Source: Myxococcales bacterium (GTDB taxonomy: Bacteria > Myxococcota_A > Polyangia > Polyangiales > Polyangiaceae). Taken from it: DNA of 64,000 bases. Shown here in pieces: positions 33,329-43,148 of this stretch (its first letter is position 1; each line of letters starts with the position of its first letter). Under the pieces are notes generated by a model that was not told where the DNA came from, made no database searches, and worked only from the letters and a program-made list of their open reading frames with translations. The translations under genes were made by a program, and so were the position numbers. The stretch spans positions 55,096-119,095 of the forward strand of contig JANYHK010000086.1 of NCBI GenBank assembly GCA_025359105.1, read 5' to 3'.

Positions 33329-34936
33329 ATGACGAGGTGTGACATGCGATTGCCGATGCTTTCTCTCCCGAGCGCCTTCGCGACGCTCTTCGTGCTCTCG
33401 ATCACGGCGTGCGGCGGCGGCGGCTCGAGCGGCGCCGCGTCCAGCGCCGGCGGCCCCGGCGACGCGCCGACCGGCGACGGCGGCCCCGGCGGCTCCAGCG
33501 GCGGCTCCAGCAGCGGCGGCTCCAGCAGCGGCGGCAACCCTGGCACGCCGGCGCCCGCGCGCTGCACCGCGGCGGCGGCCGACTACGAGGGGGTCGACAC
33601 GTCGAAGGTCCCCGCCGGCACCGCGCCGGCCGGTTGCGTGAAGGGCTACGATCCGAGCTCCCGCACGATCACGATCACGCTGGCCTCCGGGGCGAGCGCG
33701 TCGATCGCCGGCAGCAACGGCGAGCTCACCATCAACGGCGTCGCGTGCACGACGGCGCAGGGCGCGACGGCCAAGATCGCCGACGCCAAGTCCATCGTCG
33801 TCCTCGGCACCAACGGGAACGAAACGGTCTTCGTAGATCTCGCCGGCGGCCCGATCACTGCCCTCCTCGTCGATCTGCAGGGCGGGACCGACACGTTCGT
33901 CGTGAAAGGCTCGCCGAACGCGGACGCGATCTCCGCCGGGAACGCCAAGGCCGGCGCGGCGTTCGACTGGAGCGGCGATCTCGCCGCTGACGCGATCGTC
34001 GCAGGCGGGGAGAACTTCGTCGTCAGCATGGGCGCCGGCAACGACGCGTTCCACGCCCACGGCGCGAAGACCCTCGGCGATCCGGCGGCCGTCGCGTTCA
34101 CCGTCTACGGCGGCGCCGGCAACGACACGCTCGAAGGCGGCACCAAGAGCGACGCGCTGTGCGCCGGCGCCGGAGACGACGTGCTCTTCGCCGGCCCCCT
34201 GGCGAGCGGCGACCAGCTCGAGGGAGGCGATGGCATCGACACGGCAGACTTCGGCGCACGCACGAAGGCCGTCGCCGTGACGATGGACGACGTCGCCAAC
34301 GACGGCGAAAAAGGCGAGAACGCCGACGTGCGCAAGAGCGTCGAGAACGCCAGCGGCGGCGCGGGCGACGACGTCCTCGTCGGCACGCAGGCAGCGAACG
34401 TCCTCGTCGGCAACGGCGGCAACGACACGATCACGGGCGGCGCGGGCAACGACGTCCTCAGCGGCGGCGACGGCGACGACACCTTCGACGAGGAGGCCGG
34501 CCCGAGCGGCGGCGACGTGATCGACGGCGGCAACGGCGCCGACACCGTGCTCTACGCAAAGCGCACCTTTAACCTCAGCATTCTGCTCTGCACCCAATCG
34601 AGCGCGGCCGCCTGCCCGGCGAACTGCGGAGAGGCGAACGAGGGCGACACGCTCGTCAACGTGGAGAACGCGTCGGGCGGCAGCGGCAACGACACGTTCG
34701 TCGGCAACGCGTCGGGCAACAGCTTCTACGGCGGCAGCGGCGACGACACGATGGACGGCAACGACGGCGACGACTACCTCTACGGCGACGACGGCGCCGA
34801 CGTCCTCCGCGGCGGCAACGGCGACGACTACCTCGACGGCGCGCACATGGTCGACACCTTCAACGGCGGCGCCGGCCAGGGCGACATCTGCATCATCGAG
34901 AAGGGCGAAGCGCCCACCGCGTGCGAGCTGTATTGA
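33329..34936 (+). CDS. Calcium-binding (RTX-type) repeat lipoprotein 2
   Basis: 535 residues. Lipobox SITA-C near residue 28, then a Gly/Ser-rich linker (29-70). A middle domain contains two cysteines and resembles the same region of lipoprotein 1 (GVACTTAQGATAKIADAKSIVVLGTNGNETVFVDL). Nonapeptide repeat clusters lie at about 255-300, 350-395 and 450-520 (GGSGDDTMDGNDGDDYLYGDDGADVLRGG). Tandem paralogue of the preceding gene, with which it shares a C-terminal Cys (DICIIEKGEAPTACELY). Probably surface-anchored; role unknown. Confidence 0.87.
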   Translation: MTRCDMRLPMLSLPSAFATLFVLSITACGGGGSSGAASSAGGPGDAPTGDGGPGGSSGGSSSGGSSSGGNPGTPAPARCTAAAADYEGVDTSKVPAGTAPAGCVKGYDPSSRTITITLASGASASIAGSNGELTINGVACTTAQGATAKIADAKSIVVLGTNGNETVFVDLAGGPITALLVDLQGGTDTFVVKGSPNADAISAGNAKAGAAFDWSGDLAADAIVAGGENFVVSMGAGNDAFHAHGAKTLGDPAAVAFTVYGGAGNDTLEGGTKSDALCAGAGDDVLFAGPLASGDQLEGGDGIDTADFGARTKAVAVTMDDVANDGEKGENADVRKSVENASGGAGDDVLVGTQAANVLVGNGGNDTITGGAGNDVLSGGDGDDTFDEEAGPSGGDVIDGGNGADTVLYAKRTFNLSILLCTQSSAAACPANCGEANEGDTLVNVENASGGSGNDTFVGNASGNSFYGGSGDDTMDGNDGDDYLYGDDGADVLRGGNGDDYLDGAHMVDTFNGGAGQGDICIIEKGEAPTACELY

Positions 34937-34942
34937 GCGGCG

Positions 34943-37114
34943 TCAATACTCGAACCCGCTGCCGCCGATGAACTCCCGCAGGATGGAGGTCGGTGGCACG
35001 TGGTCCGGGTAGATGGTGACGAAGCGGTCGAGCATGCGACGCAGTCGGTACGCCGTCGAGAAGGCGGGATCGCCGGCCGGCACCTCGAGGAGGTATCGGT
35101 CGGCGAAGACCTTGAGCACGCCGAGCTCGTAGACGAGCGACGTGTCGAAGACGGCGTCGGCGTTCGATTGGAACGGGAAGATGTGGAGCGCTTCGCCGCG
35201 CCGCACGCTGGACCAGCGCGCGATGGTCTGATCGGCCTTGTAGTTTCGGTGATGGCGGTCGCGCACGACCCGCCGGAGGAGGCGGACGTCGGCGGTGGAG
35301 ACGGCGGAGAGCCGATCGAACTGTAGCCCCGTCGCCGGGTGCACGAAGACGCGGAAGACGGCCTCCTGCGGGACGGCCGCGCCGAGGAGCGCGGGGTTCA
35401 GGCCGTGAATGCCCTCGAGCAGCAGCACGTCTCCCTCGCCCAGCGCGACCTCGGGCCCTCCGGTCGGGGTGCTCTTGCCCGTCAGGAAATCGAAGCGCGC
35501 GGTCTTCACCCGCTCGCCCGCGAGCAGCCGTCGCACGTGATCCCCGAGCATCGGAAGATCCAGCGCCTCCAGCGCCTCGAAGTCGTACTCGCCGTGCTCA
35601 TCCTTCAGCGTGCGCTCGCGATCGACGTAGTAGTCGTCGAGCGAGATGCTGACTGGGCGCAGACCCACGATTTCGAGCTGGATCGTGAGGCGCTTGATGA
35701 ACGTCGTCTTGCCCGACGACGAGGGTCCTGCGATCGTGATCACCTTCACCAGCTGCCGGCGCGTATCGATCGCATCGGCGATGCGCCCCACGCGCTTTTC
35801 GTGGAAGCCCTCGCTCACGCGGATGATCTCCTTCACGTTCCCCGTCACGCACTGCGCGTTGAAGGTGCCGACGCTGGTGACGCCGAGCTGCGCGAGCCAG
35901 CGCCGTTCGTCCGCGGTCATCTCGCCCCCGAAGCGCGGCTTGATACGCTCCATGGACAGCGTCTGCGCGACGACGTGGCGCCTCACCGGGTCCCCGAAGT
36001 CGAGGAGCAGCCCCTCGGGGTGCGTCGTCACGTCGAAACCTTCGAGGCCTCGCGCCGTCGGAAGGAGCGGTCCGTCGGCGAGGGCGTACACGTCGCCGCA
36101 GCTGAACAGCCACACGGTGGCCTCGCGCCAGGTCTCGAGCAGCGCGGCGGCGTCGAGCCATCCGTTGGAGGTGAAGTGCGCGCGGGCCTCCTCGACGCTC
36201 CACAGCTCCTCGCGAAATTTTGGCCCCTCCGCCACGATGCGGTGCATCGCACGCAGGATGCGCGCGGCGAGCTCGGCGAGATCGCCATCGGGGTTCTCCA
36301 CGCGCGCCACCCGGCCCGACGTGAGGGACGCGCCGAGCCGGACCGTGACGCCCGGCGCCACGCGGTGCGCCGCCTCGAGCATGAGGAGGCCGATGCTGCG
36401 CCGCAGGATGTCGCGGCCCTCCCAGCTCGCCATGGTGAGCGGCGCGAGGAGCGCGTCGCTCACGATCGGCGCGTCGAGCGAGACCGGACGGCCGTTGAGC
36501 AGCGCGCCAGTGACCCGGGCGCCCTCCACCTCGCGGGGCAGGAGCTCGCCGGCGCGCGTCGTCGTCGGGATGTCGCGGGCCGTCGGTTCCCCGCCGGCGG
36601 CGGACGCGATGCGCACGCTCACCACAGCCCGGCGGGGGACGGAGCGCTCCCGGAGGAGGACCCCGACCCTATCCGTCATGCTCGAGAGATCGGCCGCCTG
36701 CGCCACGACCAGCGAGCCCAGGAGGTGGACGCCCAGCTCCGCGTGCCGCTGCGACATCGAGACGAAACGCGCACGCGAGAGGCGCGCGAGGCGCATCGTC
36801 GTCTTCGCCTCCACCGTCGACGCGCGCAGCGCGACGCCGACCAGGGAAAGCTCGCCGAAGTGATCGCCGGGACCGAGCGTGCGGAGCTCCAGTGCGCCGC
36901 GCCGCTCGACCGCGCTGCCGTCGAGGACGATGTACGCGTACTCTCCGTCCTCGCCCTCGTTCATCACGACGGCGCCCGCCGGCAGCGCGACTTGATCGAG
37001 CGTATCGATGAGGACGCCGAGCTCTTGCACCGACAGGCGCCCGAGGAGCCGGTTCTGAGCGAGCGTCGAGACGTCGCTGACCTGCTTGGTCACCGACAGC
37101 GGCGAGACGTCCAT
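34943..37114 (-). CDS. Cyclic nucleotide-binding domain fused to a uridine-kinase/phosphoribulokinase-type nucleoside kinase
   Basis: 723 residues from ATG 37114. About 25-130 is a cNMP-binding beta-barrel (PAGAVVMNEGEDGEYAYIVLDGSA, GPGDHFGELSLVGVALRASTVEA with the phosphate-contact Arg). About 180-440 resembles the TGS plus threonyl-tRNA-synthetase second-additional-domain region of long bacterial nucleoside kinases. About 455-660 is a P-loop kinase: Walker A TIAGPSSSGKTTF, SISLDDYYVDRE, LLEGIHGLNPALLG, RRVVRDRHHRNY. It would phosphorylate a nucleoside under cyclic-nucleotide control. Divergent from the CBS-domain gene. Confidence 0.85.
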   Translation of the reverse strand: MDVSPLSVTKQVSDVSTLAQNRLLGRLSVQELGVLIDTLDQVALPAGAVVMNEGEDGEYAYIVLDGSAVERRGALELRTLGPGDHFGELSLVGVALRASTVEAKTTMRLARLSRARFVSMSQRHAELGVHLLGSLVVAQAADLSSMTDRVGVLLRERSVPRRAVVSVRIASAAGGEPTARDIPTTTRAGELLPREVEGARVTGALLNGRPVSLDAPIVSDALLAPLTMASWEGRDILRRSIGLLMLEAAHRVAPGVTVRLGASLTSGRVARVENPDGDLAELAARILRAMHRIVAEGPKFREELWSVEEARAHFTSNGWLDAAALLETWREATVWLFSCGDVYALADGPLLPTARGLEGFDVTTHPEGLLLDFGDPVRRHVVAQTLSMERIKPRFGGEMTADERRWLAQLGVTSVGTFNAQCVTGNVKEIIRVSEGFHEKRVGRIADAIDTRRQLVKVITIAGPSSSGKTTFIKRLTIQLEIVGLRPVSISLDDYYVDRERTLKDEHGEYDFEALEALDLPMLGDHVRRLLAGERVKTARFDFLTGKSTPTGGPEVALGEGDVLLLEGIHGLNPALLGAAVPQEAVFRVFVHPATGLQFDRLSAVSTADVRLLRRVVRDRHHRNYKADQTIARWSSVRRGEALHIFPFQSNADAVFDTSLVYELGVLKVFADRYLLEVPAGDPAFSTAYRLRRMLDRFVTIYPDHVPPTSILREFIGGSGFEY

Positions 37115-37246
37115 CGCGCTCGAAGATAGCGCGCGCTCGGTTTGCACGTGCACGCAAAGCAAGCGCCCGCGCCGCCCAACATGCGCGAAAACGGCGCGTT
37201 CTCCGCCGGGCACGGAGATGCCCTTGGGGGCTCCGGAGGCCCCCCC

Positions 37247-37702
37247 ATGCAGATCGGAACCGTCTCGAACCCCACCGTCGTCGTCATCGGTCCGGGCGAC
37301 TCCGTGCTCGAGGCCGCGCGCCTGATGCGGGAGCACCACGTCGGGGGGCTCGTCGTGGTCAAGGACGACGGGCACGGTAAGGTCCCGGTAGGCGTGCTTA
37401 CCGATCGCGATCTCGTCGTCGGCGTCCTCGCGAAGGACGTGGACCACATCAAGATGCTCACGGTCGGCGACGTGGTCACGGCGAAGCCCATCGTCGCGCA
37501 AGAGGACGAGGACGTCAGCGCGGTCCTCGACCGCATGCGCCGCAACGTCGTCCGCCGCGTCCCGGTCGTCGACGCAAAGGGGCACCTCGTCGGCATCTTC
37601 ACGCTGGACGACCTGCTGGGCGTCCTCGCCGACGACTTCGCCAGCATCGGCGCCCTGGTGAGTCGGCAGCGAACCTACGAGGCGGAGAAGCGGGTCGACT
37701 GA
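37247..37702 (+). CDS. CBS-domain pair protein
   Basis: 151 residues from ATG 37247 (GGAGG upstream). Two CBS domains in tandem: about 8-75 (VVIGPGDSVLEAARLMREHHVGGLVVV, PVGVLTDRDLVVGVL) and 78-145 (TAKPIVAQEDEDVSAVLDRMRRNVVRRVPVVDAKGHLVGIFTLDDLLGVLAD). The pair forms an adenine-nucleotide sensor module with no attached effector domain. The divergent neighbour is a cyclic-nucleotide-binding kinase, so both genes have nucleotide-sensing folds. Confidence 0.88.
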   Translation: MQIGTVSNPTVVVIGPGDSVLEAARLMREHHVGGLVVVKDDGHGKVPVGVLTDRDLVVGVLAKDVDHIKMLTVGDVVTAKPIVAQEDEDVSAVLDRMRRNVVRRVPVVDAKGHLVGIFTLDDLLGVLADDFASIGALVSRQRTYEAEKRVD

Positions 37703-37773
37703 GCGCTGTCTTCCGGCGTCTTCCAGGGCCGGTTTCGCTTGACGCAGGGGCCAAGGGCGTCTTCCCTCGGCCC

Positions 37774-38877
37774 ATGCGCCGCGCCCTTCTTTTCACGCTC
37801 TCGCTCTCGCTCCCTGTCCTGTTCGCCGCGTGTGGCGGCAACGAGGCGCCTCCGCCGGTCACGCCTGCGCCCGTCGACACGCCGCCGCCGCCCGCGCCTA
37901 CGGCCGCCCCGACGGCGACCGCCAAGGTGCCCGAGGCCCCGAAGCCTTCGTTCGGCGAGCTGCAGAAGACCGCGCTGGTCTCGGCGGCGATGGCGCTGAA
38001 CGGCCACGACGCGAAGAAGCTCGCCGACGCGTACACCGACGATGCCGTGATCAGCGTCGCCGGCCTGAACGATCTGTCGGGCAAGGCGCAGATCCAGTCC
38101 AACATGCAGGAGTGGTTCGACACCTTCTCCAAGGTGAAGGTCGGCTGGAGCCGCGTCTGGACGAAGAACGACGTGATGGTCCTCGAGTGGGTCCTGAACG
38201 GCACGCACACCGGCGAGCTCTTCGGCGTGAAGGGGACCGACCAGCCGATCGGCCACCTCGGACTTAGCATCCTGACGTTCGATCAAGACGGGCACGTCAA
38301 GGGCGAGCACCGCTACGGGGATCTCGGCACGGTCATGGGGCAGGTCACGGGGAAGGGAGCGAAGCCGATCCCGGCGGTCCCCGCCGCCCCGGAGATGATT
38401 CCGTCCGCCGGCGCGTCCGACGAGGACGCGAGGGCCGAAGCGGCCAAGAGCGTGTACGCGTCCCTCGAGAAGAAGTCGGAGGCGGACTTCCTCGGCAAGC
38501 TCGCGGACGACATCGAGTACGAAGGCCACCTCGCCGCGGTGAAGGGGAAGGCCGACGCGAAGAAGTTCTTCGGCTCGTTCACCAAGGCGTTCCCCGACGC
38601 GAAATTCGAGGTGGCGTCGAGCTGGGGCTTCGGCGACTACGCGATCGTCGAATACACGCTCCGCGCGACGCACAAGGGGCCGATCATGGGCCTCGCGGCC
38701 ACGAACCGGAAGGTCGTCGTCCACGCCGTCGACGTCTTCAAGACCAAGGACGGCAAGGTCACGAAGGTGCAGACGTACTCCAACGGCCTGGAGCTCATGA
38801 ACCAGCTCGGCCCCGGCAACGACGTGAAGCTCCAGCCGACGGCGCCCGCGCCGGCCGCCGCGCCTCCCAAGAAGTAA
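37774..38877 (+). CDS. Lipoprotein with two SnoaL/NTF2-like domains
   Basis: 367 residues. Lipobox LFAA-C (Cys20), Pro/Thr/Ala-rich linker (25-55). Two NTF2-like modules follow: about 65-195 (VSAAMALNGHDAKKLADAYTDDAVISVAG) and 225-350 (DFLGKLADDIEYEGHLAAVKGKADAKKFFGSF). SnoaL-like proteins are often ester cyclases or binding proteins, but the catalytic class cannot be told here. Ends in Pro/Ala-rich APAAAPPKK. Confidence 0.75.
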   Translation: MRRALLFTLSLSLPVLFAACGGNEAPPPVTPAPVDTPPPPAPTAAPTATAKVPEAPKPSFGELQKTALVSAAMALNGHDAKKLADAYTDDAVISVAGLNDLSGKAQIQSNMQEWFDTFSKVKVGWSRVWTKNDVMVLEWVLNGTHTGELFGVKGTDQPIGHLGLSILTFDQDGHVKGEHRYGDLGTVMGQVTGKGAKPIPAVPAAPEMIPSAGASDEDARAEAAKSVYASLEKKSEADFLGKLADDIEYEGHLAAVKGKADAKKFFGSFTKAFPDAKFEVASSWGFGDYAIVEYTLRATHKGPIMGLAATNRKVVVHAVDVFKTKDGKVTKVQTYSNGLELMNQLGPGNDVKLQPTAPAPAAAPPKK

Positions 38878-38894
38878 CCGAGGGCGCGTCTCCC

Positions 38895-39230
38895 TCAGCG
38901 CAGCGGCATGAACGCGAGCGCGACGTACTGAGGTACGCCGCGCATCACCGGGCCCTGCTCGTGCTGGAAGGGCACGCCCAGGTGCGGTACCCACGTCTGC
39001 GGGTGGTGCACGGTCGTCGCGCATCCGCACGACGAGCAGCGGATCTGGTAGCGCTCCTGCATCGTGAAGCCGTCGGGCCGCGCGGGGGAGAGCGCGCTGC
39101 CTTCGGTCTGGTAGAGGCGGAACGTCAGCTGCCAGGCTTCACGTTGGCAGAGCTTGCACGGCAGGTAAAAGCAGCCGATGCGGTGCTCCCACGTGGTGAG
39201 CTCCTTGGACAGGAGGAAGTACCAGAGCAT
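38895..39230 (-). CDS. Small protein with two CxxC pairs (zinc-ribbon-like)
   Basis: 111 residues from ATG 39230. CKLC near residue 26 and CSSCGC near 67 could form a zinc ribbon; between them FRLYQTEG. No family recognised. Convergent with the SnoaL-like lipoprotein gene, with 17 bases between their stop codons. Confidence 0.55.
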   Translation of the reverse strand: MLWYFLLSKELTTWEHRIGCFYLPCKLCQREAWQLTFRLYQTEGSALSPARPDGFTMQERYQIRCSSCGCATTVHHPQTWVPHLGVPFQHEQGPVMRGVPQYVALAFMPLR

Positions 39231-39380
39231 CGCGGGGCCAGACGATAGTCGGGGCTGCAGGCGCGCGCCACATCGGGCGCCCGCTTCCACAGTGGCGCGC
39301 CGCAGATACACGCGCGGGAGGGAAACACCCACGATTTCATGGGACGCAGAGGTGGCCCGGTCGTTGCTCCATGGACAGTC

Positions 39381-40403
39381 ATGCGAGAGCGGTGGACGGC
39401 GGTCGTATGCGGCGGGGGCGCAGCCGGGGCGATGCACGCGCTCGTGCTGCGAACGGCGGGCGTGCGGATCGCCGGCGTCTTCGATCCCGATCCAGGGCGC
39501 GCCCGGGCGCTCGCGGAGATGCACGGCGCCGAGCCCTACGCGAGCGAAGACGCGCTCTTTCGCAGCGACGCGAACATCGTCTGCGTGACGAGCCCGCCGC
39601 CGCTCCACGTGGGGCAGGCCGAGCGCGCGGCCGCGGCGCGGGCCGGGCGGATCCTCTTCGTCGAGAAGCCACTCGCCGTCTCGCGGGACGAGCTCGCCCG
39701 CCTCGCGCGCGTGCCCGGGTGCGTACCGATCGTTCAGTGGCGCGCCGGCCGCGCGCTGCGGGCGGTGCGCGCCGCCATCGCGCAGGGTGAGCTCGGGCCG
39801 GCTCCGTCGGTGAGCGCCGACCTGGCGTGGAGCCGCGATGCGGCGTACTTCGCGGCGGGGCGCGGGACGCTCGCCGCGTGGGGGTGCGGCGTCCTCCTGT
39901 CGATCGGTGTTCACGCGATCGACGCGATCGGCTGGGCGATGGGGCGCCCCTTTCACGCGGCGCATGGCGTGCTCGAGAGGCCGGCCGGCGTCGAGATCGA
40001 GACGCGGGCGGCGATGCTCCTCGCCTTCGAGGGCGGCGGGCTCGCGTCGGTGCGCGCGACGTTCGAGGCGGGGCCCGACGCGACGTGCCTCGCCTTCGCC
40101 GGCGGCGGCGTGACGGCGACCATCCGCGGCGGCGAGCTCGACCCGACGGCGAGCGCGGTGGAGTGGTCGTGCGACGACGAGGCGCGCGTCGCACGTCTGC
40201 GCGCCCTCGAGGCTGGCGCGAGCGGGGCCACAGCGCCGCCGCTGCTCGTCCCATTCTTGCGCGACGCCGTCGCCGCGCTCGACGGCGGCGCGGTTCCTGG
40301 CGCGTGCGACGCGCTGCCCGCCGTGCGCGACGTGTGGGACGCGCACGCGGCGATCCTGGACGTCTACGCCGCCAACGCCATCGCTGCAGCAACCGTCCCG
40401 TGA
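39381..40403 (+). CDS. Gfo/Idh/MocA-family oxidoreductase
   Basis: 340 residues. Rossmann fold with AVVCGGGAAGAMHALVLR, FDPDPGRARALAEMHG and ILFVEKPLAVSRDELARLAR, which includes the EKP motif of this family. The C-terminal part is the alpha/beta substrate domain with SIGVHAIDAIGWAMGRP (His at the family's usual catalytic place). Acts on a sugar or inositol derivative with NAD(P); substrate unknown. ATG 39381 chosen over 39339 because the Rossmann strand begins soon after it. Confidence 0.85.
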   Translation: MRERWTAVVCGGGAAGAMHALVLRTAGVRIAGVFDPDPGRARALAEMHGAEPYASEDALFRSDANIVCVTSPPPLHVGQAERAAAARAGRILFVEKPLAVSRDELARLARVPGCVPIVQWRAGRALRAVRAAIAQGELGPAPSVSADLAWSRDAAYFAAGRGTLAAWGCGVLLSIGVHAIDAIGWAMGRPFHAAHGVLERPAGVEIETRAAMLLAFEGGGLASVRATFEAGPDATCLAFAGGGVTATIRGGELDPTASAVEWSCDDEARVARLRALEAGASGATAPPLLVPFLRDAVAALDGGAVPGACDALPAVRDVWDAHAAILDVYAANAIAAATVP

Positions 40404-40564
40404 GGGCGGCCCCGGAGGTAGCCGCGAAGGCGTAGCATCCGGACCCATTGGCTCGCTTCGCTCCGACAGCGCCCTCCGCTCACCTCCCCAAGAAGCTGCT
40501 CGCCGCGGGCAAGCATCAACAGGGGCCGATCCGCGTCGCGCCGCTCGTCGTCGAGTGCGCCGCG

Positions 40565-43129
40565 ATGGACGTGGCAGCGGTGTACGCGCGACTGAAGACA
40601 CGCGCGGAGGGGCTCACGGCGGTAGAGGCGGCGGCCCTCTTGCTCGAGCATGGCCACAACGTGCTCGAGCAAGGTCGGCGCGCGGGGCTCCCTCGGCTCC
40701 TGCGGCGCGCGCTGATCAATCCGCTCGTCATCCTGCTCGCCGCGCTCGCGACGCTGTCGGCGGCGACCGGGGATCTGCGCTCCGCGGCGATGATGGCCGC
40801 GATGATCGCGCTCAGCGTCGGGCTGAAGCTGTACCAGGAGACCAAGGCCGACACCGCAGCCGCCAAGCTCACGGCGATGATCTCGGTCAACGCCACCGTG
40901 CTCCGGGACGGCGCGCCGCAAGAGGTCCCCGTCTCGCACCTGGTGCCCGGCGACGTCGTCCAGCTCTCGGCCGGCGACATGCTCCCCGCCGACGTGCGCG
41001 TCGTCCACGCGAAGGATCTGTTCGTGAACCAGGGCTCGCTCACCGGCGAGAGCCTGCCCGTGGAGAAATTCGACGTCGCGCAGGGCAAGACGACGGCGCC
41101 GCTCGAGCTCACCTGCGTCGCGTTCCAGGGAACGAGCGTCGGCAGCGGCTCGGCGACCGCCGTGGTCCTCGTGACCGGCAAGGCCACGTACCTCGGCGGC
41201 ATGGCCGAGGCGATCAGCGCGCCCCCTCCTCCGACCGCGTTCGACCGCGGCATCTCGCGCTTCACGTGGCTCATGCTCCGCTTCGTCGCCGTGATGGCGC
41301 CGCTCGTCTTCGTCATCAACGGCCTCACGAAGGGCAACTGGACGCAGGCGTTCTTCTTCGCGCTCGCCGTCGCCGTCGGGCTCACGCCGGAGATGCTGCC
41401 GATGATCGTGACGGTCTGCCTGTCCAAAGGCGCCGTCGCGATGGGGCGCAAGAAGGTCATCGTCAAGCGCATCGACGCCATCCAGAACCTGGGCGCGATG
41501 GATGTACTCTGCACGGACAAGACCGGCACGCTGACCATGGACCAGGTGACGCTGGAGAAGCACTGCGACGTGCTCCTCCGCGAGGACGCGCGCGTGCTCA
41601 GGCTCGCGTACACGAACAGCCACTTTCAGACCGGCTTGAAGAGCGTCCTCGATCGCGCGATCCTGGCCCACGAGGAGACCCACGGTCACGCGCGGATCGT
41701 CGAGCACGAGAAGATCGACGAGATCCCGTTCGACTTCGTGCGGCGCATCATGTCGGTGGTCGTCCGGACGCCGGAGGGCAACGAGCGCATCATCTCGAAA
41801 GGGGCGCCCGAGGCGATCTTCGCCTTGTGCACGCGCTACCACCTCGACGGCAACGACCTCCCGCTGGACCCGCAGCACCTGGAGGATCTCAAGAAGGAGT
41901 ACGAGCGCCTGAGCGCCGACGGCTTCCGTGTGCTGGCGATCGCGAGCAAGGAGGGACCGCCACGCAGCGCGACCGCGCGCGGAGAGACGGCGTACGGGAA
42001 GACCGACGAGGTCGATCTCGTGCTCGACGGCTACGCGGCGTTCCTCGACCCGCCGAAGGAGTCGGCGACGGCGGCGCTCGAGGCGCTCGCCGCCCACGGA
42101 ATTTCGGTGAAGGTCGTCACCGGCGACAACGACCTCGTGGCGCGCAAGGTCTGCCGCGACGTAGGCATCGCGACGGAGGCCGTGCTCCTCGGCGCCGACG
42201 TGGAGAAGATGAGCGACGAGGACCTCACGCGCGCCGCCGAGACGACGACGCTCTTCGCCCGCGTCTCCCCCGCCCACAAGGAGCGGATCATCAAGGCGCT
42301 CCAGAAGGCCGGGCACACCGTCGGCTTCCTCGGCGACGGCATCAACGACGCGCCGGCGCTCCACGTCGCCGACGTCGGCATCAGCGTCGACACCGCGGTC
42401 GACGTCGCCAAGGCGTCCGCCGACATGATCCTCCTCGAGCGCTCGCTCCTGGTCCTCGACGAAGGCGTGCTCGAGGGACGCAAGGTCTTCTCGAACGTCG
42501 TCAAGTACATGCGGATGGGGGCGTCGAGCAACTTCGGCAACATGTTCAGCGTCCTCGGGGCGAGCCTCTTCGTGTCGTTCTTGCCGATGCTTCCGCTGCA
42601 GATCCTCGCGAACAACCTGCTCTACGATCTCGGGCAGACGGCCATCCCCACCGATCGCGTCGACCCCGAGCGGATCCTGAAGCCCCGGCAGTGGGACATC
42701 AAAGAGCTGACGAAGTTCATCCTCTTCATCGGGCCTTGCTCGTCCATCTTCGACGGCGTGACCTTCGTGGTCATGCTCTACGTCTTCGGCTGCCGGGATC
42801 TCTCGACGGCTGCGATCGCCGCGCACAGCCAGAGCCTGTTCCAGACCGGGTGGTTCGTGGAGAGCTTGCTCACGCAGACCTTGATCATCCACGTCATCCG
42901 CACGAACAAGATCCCGCTGCTGGAGAGCCGGGCCTCGGGCTTTCTCCTCGCGACGAGCGGCGCGATCATGGTGGTGGGGATCGCGTTGCCGTTCTCGCCG
43001 CTGCGGCAGTACCTGGGGTTCTCGGCGCTGCCGCCGATGTACTGGCCGATCCTCGCCGCGATGCTCGCGGGGTACGTGGTGCTGACGCAGGCCGCGAAGA
43101 TGCTCCTCCTGCGACGCGGCTGGATCTGA
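40565..43129 (+). CDS. mgtA: Magnesium-translocating P-type ATPase (MgtA/MgtB family)
   Basis: 854 residues from ATG 40565; a TTG at 40448 would give 893 and that stretch also looks coding. P-type hallmarks: GSLTGESLPVEK, the phosphorylation site CTDKTGTLT, VVTGDN and GDGINDAPAL. Membrane helices near 55-110, 235-290 and five or more after residue 680. P3B-type features are TPEMLPMIV and NLLYDLGQTAIPTDRVD, as in MgtA. It imports Mg2+ across the inner membrane at low magnesium. No leader peptide or riboswitch was evident upstream. Confidence 0.9.
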   Translation: MDVAAVYARLKTRAEGLTAVEAAALLLEHGHNVLEQGRRAGLPRLLRRALINPLVILLAALATLSAATGDLRSAAMMAAMIALSVGLKLYQETKADTAAAKLTAMISVNATVLRDGAPQEVPVSHLVPGDVVQLSAGDMLPADVRVVHAKDLFVNQGSLTGESLPVEKFDVAQGKTTAPLELTCVAFQGTSVGSGSATAVVLVTGKATYLGGMAEAISAPPPPTAFDRGISRFTWLMLRFVAVMAPLVFVINGLTKGNWTQAFFFALAVAVGLTPEMLPMIVTVCLSKGAVAMGRKKVIVKRIDAIQNLGAMDVLCTDKTGTLTMDQVTLEKHCDVLLREDARVLRLAYTNSHFQTGLKSVLDRAILAHEETHGHARIVEHEKIDEIPFDFVRRIMSVVVRTPEGNERIISKGAPEAIFALCTRYHLDGNDLPLDPQHLEDLKKEYERLSADGFRVLAIASKEGPPRSATARGETAYGKTDEVDLVLDGYAAFLDPPKESATAALEALAAHGISVKVVTGDNDLVARKVCRDVGIATEAVLLGADVEKMSDEDLTRAAETTTLFARVSPAHKERIIKALQKAGHTVGFLGDGINDAPALHVADVGISVDTAVDVAKASADMILLERSLLVLDEGVLEGRKVFSNVVKYMRMGASSNFGNMFSVLGASLFVSFLPMLPLQILANNLLYDLGQTAIPTDRVDPERILKPRQWDIKELTKFILFIGPCSSIFDGVTFVVMLYVFGCRDLSTAAIAAHSQSLFQTGWFVESLLTQTLIIHVIRTNKIPLLESRASGFLLATSGAIMVVGIALPFSPLRQYLGFSALPPMYWPILAAMLAGYVVLTQAAKMLLLRRGWI

Positions 43130-43148
43130 GGCAACGGGCTGCCAGGCG

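Noticed and set aside
34943..37585. Minus-strand reading frame extended upstream of ATG 37114
   Set aside because: The extra part runs opposite to the CBS-domain gene, has no recognisable domain, and the cyclic-nucleotide-binding domain begins just after 37114.
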